DNA from: Chromatiales bacterium
GTDB lineage: Bacteria; Pseudomonadota; Gammaproteobacteria; Chromatiales; Chromatiaceae
Assembly: GCA_022360595.1 (NCBI GenBank)
Contig: JAKSCN010000409.1
Coordinates: 1 to 6,236, forward strand
Length of the DNA stretch: 6,236 nt
Direction: 5' to 3'
Part shown: one piece after another, positions 1 to 6,236 of the stretch
Layout: each line of letters begins with the position of its first letter
Position numbering within the stretch: the first letter of the stretch is position 1
Position numbers and translations under genes: made by a program
Notes under the pieces: model-generated
Seen by the model: the letters and a program-made list of their open reading frames with translations, nothing else
What the model was told of the DNA's origin: nothing
The model's database searches: none

Positions 1-386
1 CTGGCGATAGCCGTCTCTATCGCTTGCGGGGAACAGCTTTTGAGCTGGTCTCCAGAGACCACACCCAGTTTGAAGAGTTACTCAAGCAGGGGCTGCTTGA
101 CGACAATGCGAGTGAAACCACTCACCCCACAAGCCATATCCTGACGCGGGCCTTGGGGGTGGAAAAACAGGTGGAGCTTGAAGTGGAAGCATTTGAAGTG
201 GGCAAGGATGATGTTTTTCTACTCTGCAGTGACGGGTTATCGAACGTAGTGGAGCAGTTGGAGATGGCGAAGGCCATCTACTACAGCGAAGATAAAGAGC
301 GGGCTATATCCAACCTGATCAACATGGCCTTGGCGGGTAAGGCCAATGACAATGTCACTGCAGTAATCATAGATGGGAAACAATAA
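1..386 (+). CDS. PP2C-type Ser/Thr protein phosphatase, C-terminal part (PppA/Stp1-like), 5' truncated
   Basis: The reading frame is open from base 3 and ends at TAA 384-386, so only about the last 127 residues are present and the start lies outside the window. PP2C (PPM-family) motifs appear in order: GDSRLYRLR at the very start, SRDHT, LTRALG, FLLCSDGLSN and ANDNVTAVII at the C-terminus. The Asp residues of GDSR, CSDG and NDN match the metal-coordinating positions of the family. These enzymes are cytoplasmic, metal-dependent phosphatases that remove phosphate from Ser/Thr. In T6SS loci the relative PppA reverses phosphorylation by the kinase PpkA, for example on the FHA protein Fha, and so turns firing down. 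That role is inferred here from the neighbours; the kinase and FHA gene would lie upstream if present. The next gene starts one base after the stop, indicating one operon. A TTG at 24 is in frame, but the GDSR motif lies before it, so it is not the start. Confidence 0.9.
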   Translation, partial: GDSRLYRLRGTAFELVSRDHTQFEELLKQGLLDDNASETTHPTSHILTRALGVEKQVELEVEAFEVGKDDVFLLCSDGLSNVVEQLEMAKAIYYSEDKERAISNLINMALAGKANDNVTAVIIDGKQ

Positions 387-387
387 C

Positions 388-1653
388 ATGAAGCCGTTAT
401 CGATTTGTCTTTTGATCACTTATGCAGCGCTGCTTTCGGGCTGTGTCAGTAATCAAAAGATCAGCGAGCAAGAGCGGATAGATAAAGAGCTTGGCGGGGT
501 CAGCCGTGTCGGTCTGGTTGAGGATCAAGCGCAAATTACCGATATAGCCGATTACTCCTTCGGTGAAGAGCGGGTCGGTATTCGGTTTCTTGATGAAGAG
601 ACCAAGCTGAGCGCCTGGCGCAATATTAAACTCTCCGAACGGGCCATCCTGTTCGCGGGGGACCCCGATCAGGCGATCAGCTATCTGGGTAAAGCGCTAT
701 TTGTAGAACCCTATAGCCGAGATGCGCGCCTCCTTATCAAGCAGTTGGAAGTTGCGCCAGAACGCTTTTTTAAATCGCATAAGATCTCCTTGGATGCCGA
801 ACGAGAGATTGTTCACAAAGTCAAAGAGCGCGACAAAATCAAACGCATTGCCAGAAAATACTACGGTAGTGAAAATTATTACATCGCACTGCTTCGCTAC
901 AACGGTCTGATGCGGGAAGTCAAACCGAATGATGAGATTCGCGTGCCTGGCGGGAAGAAACGTAAAAAACGCAGTAGACGCACCACAGTGCGTCCAGCAG
1001 CCGCCAAACCAGCAGTGGCAACCACCCAAACGGCAACGCCATCGCAGTCGAGTGAGCCGGCGCCTAATAATCAAACGGTGGTGAAACCGGCTGAAAGCTC
1101 AACCGAAAAGCCGGTTGCAAATAATCCATCAGCGACGACCAACGATCAAGCCGAGGTGGCTACCGCTGATCCAGTAGCACCGGCGTCTGAACAAGCGTCA
1201 ACAGAGATCGCAACCGACTCGCAGCCAAGTGCGGAAGAGACAGCGCAACTCTCTCCGGAAGATCAATCAATCGATATGGATGTGTCGGCTGAGCCGGACT
1301 CAGAGAGTGAGTCTGTAGAGCCGGTATACTCTGAAGATACCATTGAAGAGCCTGAACCCGATGCCGAACTGTTGGCCTTTGCGTTATACGACGAAGGGGC
1401 CTTTTCGGAAGCGTTTCTGGCATTCAAAGAGATACCGGAACCTTCCAGTGAAGCGTTGAAAAAAATTGAAGAGTTAAAGGGCAGATTGATAGAAGCGCCT
1501 TATGCGAGAGGGTTGACGCTGTATCAGCAGCAGAAGCTGGTCCTGGCTATTGAGGAGTTCGACAAGGTGCTGTCACTGGAGCCTCAACACGCACAAGCGC
1601 TGCTCTACAAAAATAGATGCCAGCAGCTACTTGAGCAGTTAAATAAGCTCTAG
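388..1653 (+). CDS. LysM and TPR-like lipoprotein, T6SS-linked accessory protein
   Basis: This encodes a 421-residue predicted lipoprotein. Residues 1-19 form a signal peptide (MKPLS, a hydrophobic core, then lipobox LLSGC) with Cys19 as the lipidated residue; Val at +2 does not suggest inner-membrane retention, so outer-membrane sorting is likely. Residues about 75-120 look like a helical repeat (AISYLGKALFVEPYSRDARLL). Residues about 141-188 fit a LysM peptidoglycan-binding domain (IVHKVKERDKIKRIARKYYG ... NGL ... VKPNDEIRVPG). A basic patch (189-199) follows, then a linker of about 125 residues rich in Pro, Ala, Thr, Ser and Glu. Residues about 326-415 are TPR-like (LYQQQKLVLAIEEFDKVLSL, then EPQHAQALLY). 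The ATG at 388 is preferred over an in-frame ATG at 373 because it starts the signal peptide directly and has GGGA at 375-378 upstream. Size and domains differ from TssJ, the core T6SS lipoprotein. An envelope anchoring or assembly role is inferred from domains and context. Confidence 0.8.
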   Translation: MKPLSICLLITYAALLSGCVSNQKISEQERIDKELGGVSRVGLVEDQAQITDIADYSFGEERVGIRFLDEETKLSAWRNIKLSERAILFAGDPDQAISYLGKALFVEPYSRDARLLIKQLEVAPERFFKSHKISLDAEREIVHKVKERDKIKRIARKYYGSENYYIALLRYNGLMREVKPNDEIRVPGGKKRKKRSRRTTVRPAAAKPAVATTQTATPSQSSEPAPNNQTVVKPAESSTEKPVANNPSATTNDQAEVATADPVAPASEQASTEIATDSQPSAEETAQLSPEDQSIDMDVSAEPDSESESVEPVYSEDTIEEPEPDAELLAFALYDEGAFSEAFLAFKEIPEPSSEALKKIEELKGRLIEAPYARGLTLYQQQKLVLAIEEFDKVLSLEPQHAQALLYKNRCQQLLEQLNKL

Positions 1654-1703
1654 GGAACCGCTGATTCAGTTATGGTCATGGGTTCTCCGGTTATTAAAGT
1701 TAT

Positions 1704-1708
1704 AGGGG
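1704..1708 (+). promoter_or_regulatory. Shine-Dalgarno site fixing the GTG start at 1716
   Basis: AGGGG lies seven bases before a GTG codon, a good ribosome-binding distance. It supports GTG 1716 as the start of the unassigned gene. The 62-base gap 1654-1715 otherwise holds only a weak imperfect inverted repeat (GGGAACC near 1654 against GGGTTCT near 1680, loop about 20 bases) with no T tract. No convincing promoter was seen in it. Confidence 0.6.
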
Positions 1709-1715
1709 TGATTTT

Positions 1716-2495
1716 GTGAAGGAGCTAACGACAAGCGACATTATAAAGCTTCGCCATGCGACAAGAGATCTTTCGCTCTACATGAACGAGCGACTGAAAT
1801 CTTATCTGCATACACTCGAGTCGAATTTCTACCCGAACACCATTTTGGGGCGCTATATCCGGTCGGCAAAAAATACCGGCTCCAAAGTGTACGATGAGAT
1901 TTTTGACCGCCTAGCGGAAAAGTATGCCACGGTCACCCAGAAGGAGCCGTACAACTTTACGCGCGCGCTGGAAGCGCCCATCGATATCTATTCAGCCATG
2001 CCGGCAGTCTACGCGTGGCGGTATGATAAATCGGTGGTTGACTCCCGGGGCAATACCAAGAAGATCACCATCACAACCCCTGGCAAATGGATCTTGTCCT
2101 ATGAGGGTTTTGACCCGGCAACATTTTCCGAGCAGTTGACCAACCGGGAAAAAGTAACCGGTAGGGAGCTGAAGGATTACGTTATCCACTATCTGATCAT
2201 GGCCGAGATAATCGCTACACGCCTGGATCTGGTCAGTCTTTTGAATGATTTACGTTTCAGTACCTCACTCATCACCCTGGATAACTTTGGCGATGTACCG
2301 TTCGTTATTATGGAGAGCGACATTAAAACCTTTTTGCCCGCTGATGATGTGGTGATCGAGATCACGGAGATCTCCGGTAGCGATAACTTCGAAGAGCTGG
2401 TTGATGTACGGCAGCTACAGAATTTGACGGATAACTTCCTTGAGAACGTCAAAGAGAAGCTGCAAAAAAATGGCATTGACGGAGCGATGGAGTAA
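1716..2495 (+). CDS. Unassigned soluble protein encoded between lipoprotein and tssA in a T6SS locus
   Basis: The product is 259 residues from a GTG start, with a well-placed AGGGG upstream. I do not recognise the family. No signal peptide or membrane segment is visible, so a cytoplasmic location is likely. Residues 1-75 look helical and rich in charged and aromatic residues (DLSLYMNERLKSYLHTLE). Residues about 90-130 are mixed, with a probable beta segment around KKITITTPGKWILSYEGF. Residues about 150-185 are helical (YVIHYLIMAEIIATRLDLVS). A hydrophobic strand-like stretch near 183-216 (LITLDNFGDVPFVIME, then DDVVIEITEIS) precedes a helical, charged C-terminus. The stop at 2493-2495 is five bases before tssA, and the last codons of this gene carry the tssA ribosome-binding site, so the two are probably co-transcribed and translationally linked. 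A role in sheath or baseplate assembly alongside TssA is possible from position only. It could also be an effector or regulator, but nothing in the sequence shows this. Confidence 0.75.
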   Translation: MKELTTSDIIKLRHATRDLSLYMNERLKSYLHTLESNFYPNTILGRYIRSAKNTGSKVYDEIFDRLAEKYATVTQKEPYNFTRALEAPIDIYSAMPAVYAWRYDKSVVDSRGNTKKITITTPGKWILSYEGFDPATFSEQLTNREKVTGRELKDYVIHYLIMAEIIATRLDLVSLLNDLRFSTSLITLDNFGDVPFVIMESDIKTFLPADDVVIEITEISGSDNFEELVDVRQLQNLTDNFLENVKEKLQKNGIDGAME

Positions 2496-2500
2496 CCACA

Positions 2501-3616
2501 ATGAGCTTAACGTCAGCGCTTGAACCACTTGCGGCTACGGATGGTGTCGGCATCGATATCCGTCAGGATGCCGATACCGCCATGGTTTTTCACGAGCTGC
2601 GTGATCTGCGAAACACCATCCGCTCCCAAGAGAGAAAGGCGTTATCACTGGATGATGTCTACTCACTGAGTGGCGAATGGAAAAAGGTCCGTTCCGAGGC
2701 GCTCTCCATCCTGCAGACTCACAGCAAGGATCTGGAGGTGGCCGCATGGTTGATCGAAGCCTCGGTTCGGGTAGACGGTTTTGCCGGACTGGCCGATGCC
2801 TTTGAATTTCTGCAGCAGCTACTGGAGCAGTATTGGCCCAACCTCTACCCCCGGCCTGATGAAGAGGGTATTGCGGCGACGCTGTTTCCACTGACCGGTC
2901 TCAACGGCGCCTCGGGTGAAGGTACGCTTATCATGCCGATCAGAATGGCGGCGCTCGTTGATCTGCCGAGTGGAGAGATCATCTCAGGCTGGGAGTATGC
3001 CAAAGCGTGCGAGTTGGCCCAGATAGCGGACCAGGCCAAACGCAATAAAAAGATCGATGGAGGGGTGCAGACTCTGGATGCGCTCAGGCAGTCGGCGACT
3101 GAAGTCAACTACCAAAGCCATAAGGAGAGCCTGCTCAACATACAGCGATGTGTTGACAGCTTTCTATCGATTGAAGAGTTTTTAACAGAACAGTGTGGTC
3201 ACGATGCGCCGCCCAGCTCACAGATCAAAAATGCGCTGGAGCAATCCCTGCAGGCGATTAAGGATGTGGCGCAAATCAGCGAACTGCCATCCGGCGATGC
3301 TGATGCAAGTGATGATGAGGACAGCGCATCCGATGGAGAGGCGGCGACTGGCGCCGAGGCAAAACCCAAGGCCAACACAATTGACAATGTCCATACCTAT
3401 TACCCCGGTTCTAGGGAAGAGGCATTGATTTTAATCACTAGGCTTACTCAGTTCTTCAGAGACACTGAGCCACACTCGCCGCTCTCTTACCAGATGGAGA
3501 GAGTGGAGCGTTGGGGAAGAATGGGGCTGGTTGAGCTTATGGATGAGTTACTCGATGACGTTACGTTACGCAGTCAATACTATCGCCTAATCGGTGTGAC
3601 CAAAGAAAACGGGTAG
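2501..3616 (+). CDS. tssA: T6SS protein TssA (ImpA N-terminal domain)
   Basis: The product is 371 residues. TssA is a ring-forming cytoplasmic protein that engages the membrane complex and baseplate and primes or caps polymerisation of the tail tube and sheath. The N-terminal ImpA domain covers about residues 15-150: GIDIRQD at 17-23, LRDLRNTIRSQER at 33-45, SKDLEVAAWLIEASVR at 75-90, LLEQYWPNLYPRPDEEG at 107-123, and the block PLTGLNGASGEGTL around 130-143. Residues 160-260 are a helical middle region. Residues 264-286 form an acidic low-complexity linker (SGDADASDDEDSASDGE). Residues about 303-366 form a short C-terminal helical domain with SREEAL, DTEPHSPLSYQMERVERWGRMG and YYRLIGV, typical of TssA proteins with the short tail rather than the long membrane-anchored type. 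ATG 2501 is supported by GGAG at 2489-2492, eight bases upstream. The gene sits directly before tssB and tssC, as in other imp-type loci. Confidence 0.93.
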   Translation: MSLTSALEPLAATDGVGIDIRQDADTAMVFHELRDLRNTIRSQERKALSLDDVYSLSGEWKKVRSEALSILQTHSKDLEVAAWLIEASVRVDGFAGLADAFEFLQQLLEQYWPNLYPRPDEEGIAATLFPLTGLNGASGEGTLIMPIRMAALVDLPSGEIISGWEYAKACELAQIADQAKRNKKIDGGVQTLDALRQSATEVNYQSHKESLLNIQRCVDSFLSIEEFLTEQCGHDAPPSSQIKNALEQSLQAIKDVAQISELPSGDADASDDEDSASDGEAATGAEAKPKANTIDNVHTYYPGSREEALILITRLTQFFRDTEPHSPLSYQMERVERWGRMGLVELMDELLDDVTLRSQYYRLIGVTKENG

Positions 3617-3652
3617 AAACGGAGTTTTACCGAAAAATTCAGGAAAAAACAC

Positions 3653-3656
3653 GAGG
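3653..3656 (+). promoter_or_regulatory. Shine-Dalgarno site deciding the tssB start
   Basis: GAGG lies seven bases before ATG 3664 but only one base before an in-frame GTG at 3658. The spacing favours the ATG, giving a protein that begins MGNESIHKKLERVRKPRV, the usual TssB N-terminus. The surrounding gap 3617-3663 between tssA and tssB is A-rich and shows no convincing hairpin or promoter. Confidence 0.65.
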
Positions 3657-3663
3657 TGTGACA

Positions 3664-4191
3664 ATGGGCAACGAAAGTATCCACAAAAAGCTAGAACGCG
3701 TGAGAAAACCGCGCGTACACATAACCTACGATGTAGAGACCGAAGGGGCGGTTATTCAGAAAGAGTTGCCCTTTGTAATGGGTGTCATGGGTGATTTCAC
3801 CGGCAATGCCAGCAAAGCGAAAAAGGGTCTGAAAGAGCGGAAGTTCATTCAGATCGACCGCGACAACATTGACGACGTGATGGCCAGAATGGAGCCGGCG
3901 CTGAATTTCAAAGTTGATAACAAACTGAAAAACGATGGCAGCCAGATCGCCGTTGATCTGAAGTTTGAGTCAATGGATGACTTTGAGCCCGCACAGATCG
4001 TCGAACAGGTGGAACCGCTGCGCCGCCTGCTTGAGACAAGAAATAAGCTGCGTGACCTGCTCACCAAAGCGGATCGCTCTGAAGAGTTGGAATCGCTCCT
4101 GGAGAAGGTTCTGCAAAATACTGACGAGATGGAAAATCTCTCTCGTGAACTGAATGCCGAAACAACAGAGGATGGAAGCAAAGATGAGTGA
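3664..4191 (+). CDS. tssB: T6SS contractile sheath small subunit TssB (VipA/ImpB)
   Basis: The product is 175 residues, the usual length for this family. TssB pairs with TssC to build the cytoplasmic contractile sheath around the Hcp tube; contraction drives the tube and its effectors out of the cell. Family signatures are clear: ESIHKKLERVRKPRVHITYDVETEGA at 4-29, ELPFVMGVMGDFTGN at 34-48, the stretch ERKFIQIDRDNIDDVMARMEPAL at 58-80, and the beta region GSQIAVDLKFESMDDFEPAQIVEQVEPLRRLLETRNKLRDLL at 92-133. The C-terminal 40 residues are helical and acidic, as expected for the part that packs against TssC. ATG 3664 is chosen over GTG 3658 on ribosome-binding-site spacing. The stop overlaps the start of tssC by eight bases, consistent with translational coupling that would help keep the two subunits near equal amounts. 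Confidence 0.97.
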   Translation: MGNESIHKKLERVRKPRVHITYDVETEGAVIQKELPFVMGVMGDFTGNASKAKKGLKERKFIQIDRDNIDDVMARMEPALNFKVDNKLKNDGSQIAVDLKFESMDDFEPAQIVEQVEPLRRLLETRNKLRDLLTKADRSEELESLLEKVLQNTDEMENLSRELNAETTEDGSKDE

Positions 4192-5692
4192 TACTAATCT
4201 TTCCGGCCAGCAGAGCCAGGCGGCAGGTGTCGTACATGAAGAGGGTTCAGCAAATCTGCTTGACCAGGTTATCGGCGCTACCAAACAGACTGAGGAGTCC
4301 ACGGCCAAGGATCTTCTGAAAACATTGGTTGATGAAGCGTTGGGAGGCACGGTTGTCTGGGACCGCAATATCGCCAAAACCATCAACAAAGCGATCGCCC
4401 TGCTGGACTCCAAGCTGTCAGAACAGCTAGCAGAAGTGATGCACGTTGAAGAGTTCCAGAAGCTGGAAGGCTCCTGGCGTGGTCTGAAATATCTCGTCTC
4501 TGAGAGTGAAACCAGTGCCTCTCTGAAACTCCGGGTACTGAACGTCTCCAAAAGAGAGCTGTTCAAGGATCTGGACAGAGCGGTAGAGTTCGACCAGAGT
4601 GAAGTCTTCAAAAAACTCTATGAAGAGGAGTTTGGCACCCCGGGTGGTGAGCCTTACGGCGCCCTGATTGGTGACTATGAGTTCACCAACCACCCTGAAG
4701 ATATCGAACTGCTGTCAAAGATGTCCAACGTTGCAGCGTCGGCTTTTTGCCCCTTCATCTCGGCGTCCAGTCCGGAACAGTTTGGTCTGGAGAGCTGGAC
4801 AGAGCTGACCCGTCCGCGCGATCTGGAAAAAATCTTCGACTCAAAAGAGTACATTAAGTGGCGCAGCTTCCGTGACTCCGATGACTCACGCTTTGTCTGC
4901 TTGACTATGCCGCGCGCATTGGCCCGTCTGCCTTACGGTGCGCAGACCAAACCCATCGAAGCTTTCGGTTATGAAGAGGCGCCGATCGATCAGGACGGCA
5001 CCGCCCGCTCTGCCTCACATGACGACTACTGCTGGATGAACGCTGCCTATGTCATGGGTACGCGCCTGACTCAGGCTTTCGCCAAAACCGGTTGGTGCAC
5101 AGCGATTCGCGGTGCTGAAGGTGGCGGTAAGGTTGAAGACCTGCCAACCCATATCTTTACCAGTGATGATGGCGACCTGGATCTTAAATGCCCAACCGAA
5201 ATCGGCATTACCGATCGTCGTGAAGCTGAACTTTCAAAGCTCGGTTTTCTGCCGCTTTGCCACTACAAAAACACCGACTATGCGGTCTTCTTCGGTGGCC
5301 AGTCAGCACAGAAACCGGACAAATATGACCGGCCTGAAGCGACTGCCAATGCGGCTATCTCGGCACGCTTGCCCTATATCATGGCCACTTCGCGTTTCGC
5401 CCACTACCTGAAAGTGATGGGCCGCGACAAGATCGGCTCGTTCATGGAAGCGGATGACGTTGAAGCCTGGCTGAACCGTTGGATTCTGAACTATGTCAAT
5501 GACAACCCAGACTCCGGTCAGTACATGAAAGCCAAATACCCCTTGAAAGAGGCGAAGGTCAAGGTTACCGAAATTCCGGGCAAACCGGGCTCATACAATG
5601 TGGTCTCCTGGATGCGTCCCTGGCTGCAGATGGAAGAGCTCACCGCATCCATGCGTATGGTTGCGAAAATTCCTCAACTGGGTGGCGACTGA
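4184..5692 (+). CDS. tssC: T6SS contractile sheath large subunit TssC (VipB/ImpC)
   Basis: The product is 502 residues, full length for the family. TssC forms the bulk of the T6SS sheath with TssB and carries the N-terminal surface recognised by the ClpV ATPase after contraction in systems where this has been studied. Visible signatures: FQKLEGSWRGLKYLV at 91-105, KDLDRAVEFDQSEVFKKLYEEEFGTPGGEPYG at 128-159, LARLPYG at 246-252, DYCWMNAAYVMGTRLTQAF at 281-299, GWCTAIRGAEGGGKVEDLPTH at 303-323, PTEIGITDRREAELSKLGFLPL at 337-358, SARLPYIMATSRFAHYLKVMGRDKIGSF at 393-420, and the C-terminal MEELTASMRMVAKIPQLGGD. ATG 4184 is chosen over an upstream in-frame ATG at 4154 because it has GGAAG at 4174-4178 five bases before it and starts inside the tssB stop region, giving an 8-base overlap. 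The gene is complete and followed by a terminator-like hairpin. Confidence 0.97.
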   Translation: MSDTNLSGQQSQAAGVVHEEGSANLLDQVIGATKQTEESTAKDLLKTLVDEALGGTVVWDRNIAKTINKAIALLDSKLSEQLAEVMHVEEFQKLEGSWRGLKYLVSESETSASLKLRVLNVSKRELFKDLDRAVEFDQSEVFKKLYEEEFGTPGGEPYGALIGDYEFTNHPEDIELLSKMSNVAASAFCPFISASSPEQFGLESWTELTRPRDLEKIFDSKEYIKWRSFRDSDDSRFVCLTMPRALARLPYGAQTKPIEAFGYEEAPIDQDGTARSASHDDYCWMNAAYVMGTRLTQAFAKTGWCTAIRGAEGGGKVEDLPTHIFTSDDGDLDLKCPTEIGITDRREAELSKLGFLPLCHYKNTDYAVFFGGQSAQKPDKYDRPEATANAAISARLPYIMATSRFAHYLKVMGRDKIGSFMEADDVEAWLNRWILNYVNDNPDSGQYMKAKYPLKEAKVKVTEIPGKPGSYNVVSWMRPWLQMEELTASMRMVAKIPQLGGD

Positions 5693-5702
5693 CGGGTAAG
5701 GG

Positions 5703-5734
5703 TGGCACCCCTCTCGGCGAGGGGTGTCATTTTT
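5703..5734 (+). terminator. Intrinsic terminator-like hairpin between tssC and the tssC paralogue
   Basis: An 11-base-pair stem pairs 5703-5713 with 5719-5729. It contains one G-T wobble and is otherwise fully paired and GC-rich, around the five-base loop TCGGC. Five T residues follow at 5730-5734. It begins 10 bases after the tssC stop, the classic shape of a rho-independent terminator. Because another T6SS gene on the same strand begins nine bases after the T tract, it may act as a partial terminator or an RNA 3'-end stabiliser that sets tssB/tssC levels above those of downstream genes. That effect is inferred. Confidence 0.75.
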
Positions 5735-5742
5735 AATATTGA

Positions 5743-6236
5743 ATGGTGCAGGCAGTCGCTTTCCACAATCAGGTGCAAAATCGTGAAAGCCCTATTCCCG
5801 AAACGGGGAGTGGTGCATGGCTTTACGAGCTTATCGACTATTTCGGGCTCGATTTTTTCGAGTCGGACAATATTCGGCGAAAGCTTATTTTTGCCCTGAA
5901 TAGAGAGATCTCGCGTATCGACGATGTGATCACTGATCAGGTGAATTCCGTTATTCATCATGAACAGTTCCAATCACTGGAGTCGATATGGCAGGGTGTG
6001 CGCTATTTGGTGGAGAGCATTGAAGACCCCTTCAATGTCAAAGTGAAAGCGCTGGATGTCGCCTGGTCGGAAATCGCCAAAGATCTCGATCGGGCGATCG
6101 AAGTCGATCAGAGTGAGATTTTCAATAAAGTCTACCATCAGGAGTTTGGCGCCCCCGGCGGTGAACCCTTTGGCGTGCTGCTGGGCAACTACCAAGTCAC
6201 CCACTTGAGCCGTATCTCCGGTCAGGACGATATTCA
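5743..6236 (+). CDS. Second TssC-family sheath protein (ImpD-like), 3' truncated
   Basis: The frame starting at ATG 5743 stays open to the window end, giving 164 residues of an incomplete protein. Residues about 63-155 align without gaps to TssC residues about 78-169, with roughly half identical by eye. Shared blocks are FQSLESIWQGVRYLVE, KDLDRAIEVDQSEIFNKVYHQEFG and APGGEPFGVLLGNY. The N-terminus is different and shorter (GSGAWLYELIDYFGLDFFES) and lacks the TssC leader. In rhizobial imp loci the gene after impC is impD, also a TssC-family protein, so an ImpD-like identity is likely. Its function in the sheath is not settled by the sequence. A TGA directly precedes ATG 5743, so no earlier start is possible; GTG 5746 or GTG 5773 remain alternatives. 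No good Shine-Dalgarno lies before the start, since the only purine-rich stretch (GAGGGG, 5719-5724) is in the hairpin and too far away. Translation may therefore be weak. Confidence 0.88.
   Translation, partial: MVQAVAFHNQVQNRESPIPETGSGAWLYELIDYFGLDFFESDNIRRKLIFALNREISRIDDVITDQVNSVIHHEQFQSLESIWQGVRYLVESIEDPFNVKVKALDVAWSEIAKDLDRAIEVDQSEIFNKVYHQEFGAPGGEPFGVLLGNYQVTHLSRISGQDDI

Noticed and set aside
373..387. Earlier in-frame start for the lipoprotein at ATG 373
   Set aside because: It would add five polar residues before the signal peptide and overlap the phosphatase end; ATG 388 gives a standard lipoprotein signal and a better-placed ribosome-binding site.
697..1423. Open frames on the - strand under the lipoprotein gene
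   Set aside because: Compositionally odd (Arg, Cys or Pro rich) and fully opposite a gene with a clear signal peptide and domains.
388..1653. Identification of the lipoprotein as TssJ
   Set aside because: TssJ is a small single-domain beta-sandwich lipoprotein; this protein is much larger and has LysM and TPR-like regions instead.
1651..1690. Imperfect inverted repeat after the lipoprotein gene as a terminator
   Set aside because: The stem is about seven pairs with a wobble, the loop is about 20 bases and no T tract follows.
3970..4611. A 213-codon open frame on the - strand across tssB and tssC
   Set aside because: It lies fully opposite two clear sheath genes, is very Ser/Leu-rich and matches no family I know; it is a shadow of their codon use.
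5703..5720. TGGCAC as a possible sigma-54 -24 element
   Set aside because: The matching -12 element (TTGC-type) is missing at the required spacing, and the bases are explained as the left arm of the hairpin.
5674..5973. A 99-codon open frame on the - strand across the tssC/paralogue gap, and a 65-codon + strand frame at 5702-5899
   Set aside because: Both overlap the tssC-like frame at 5743, which is supported by strong homology to TssC; neither has a recognisable product.

Overview
The window is a slice of a type VI secretion system (T6SS) cluster. All six recognised genes lie on the + strand and are tightly packed. The T6SS signature proteins, a mid-range GC content and canonical Shine-Dalgarno sites point to a gammaproteobacterium or close relative. 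I cannot name the genus; an environmental or symbiotic lineage is only a guess.

Layout: (1) positions 1-386 hold the C-terminal part of a PP2C-type Ser/Thr phosphatase (PppA/Stp1-like), cut by the window start. (2) 388-1653 encodes a lipoprotein with a LysM domain, a long Pro/Ala/Thr/Glu-rich linker and C-terminal TPR-like helices. (3) 1716-2495 encodes a 259-residue soluble protein that I cannot assign to a family. (4) 2501-3616 is TssA, the sheath-assembly cap/initiator. (5) 3664-4191 is TssB and (6) 4184-5692 is TssC, the two subunits of the contractile sheath, with overlapping reading frames. (7) 5703-5734 is a strong intrinsic-terminator-like hairpin with a T tract. (8) From 5743 to the window end runs a second TssC-family gene (ImpD-like), cut by the window end.

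The order tssA-tssB-tssC-tssC-like resembles the impA-impB-impC-impD order of rhizobial imp loci. Together the genes cover post-translational control (phosphatase), an envelope-anchored accessory protein, an unassigned cytoplasmic partner, and the core tail-sheath machinery. The points most worth following are the tandem sheath paralogue behind a terminator-like hairpin, the unassigned 259-residue gene next to tssA, and the LysM/TPR lipoprotein paired with the phosphatase. No tRNA, rRNA, CRISPR array, insertion sequence or attachment site was seen. No stretch longer than 300 bases lacks a gene.
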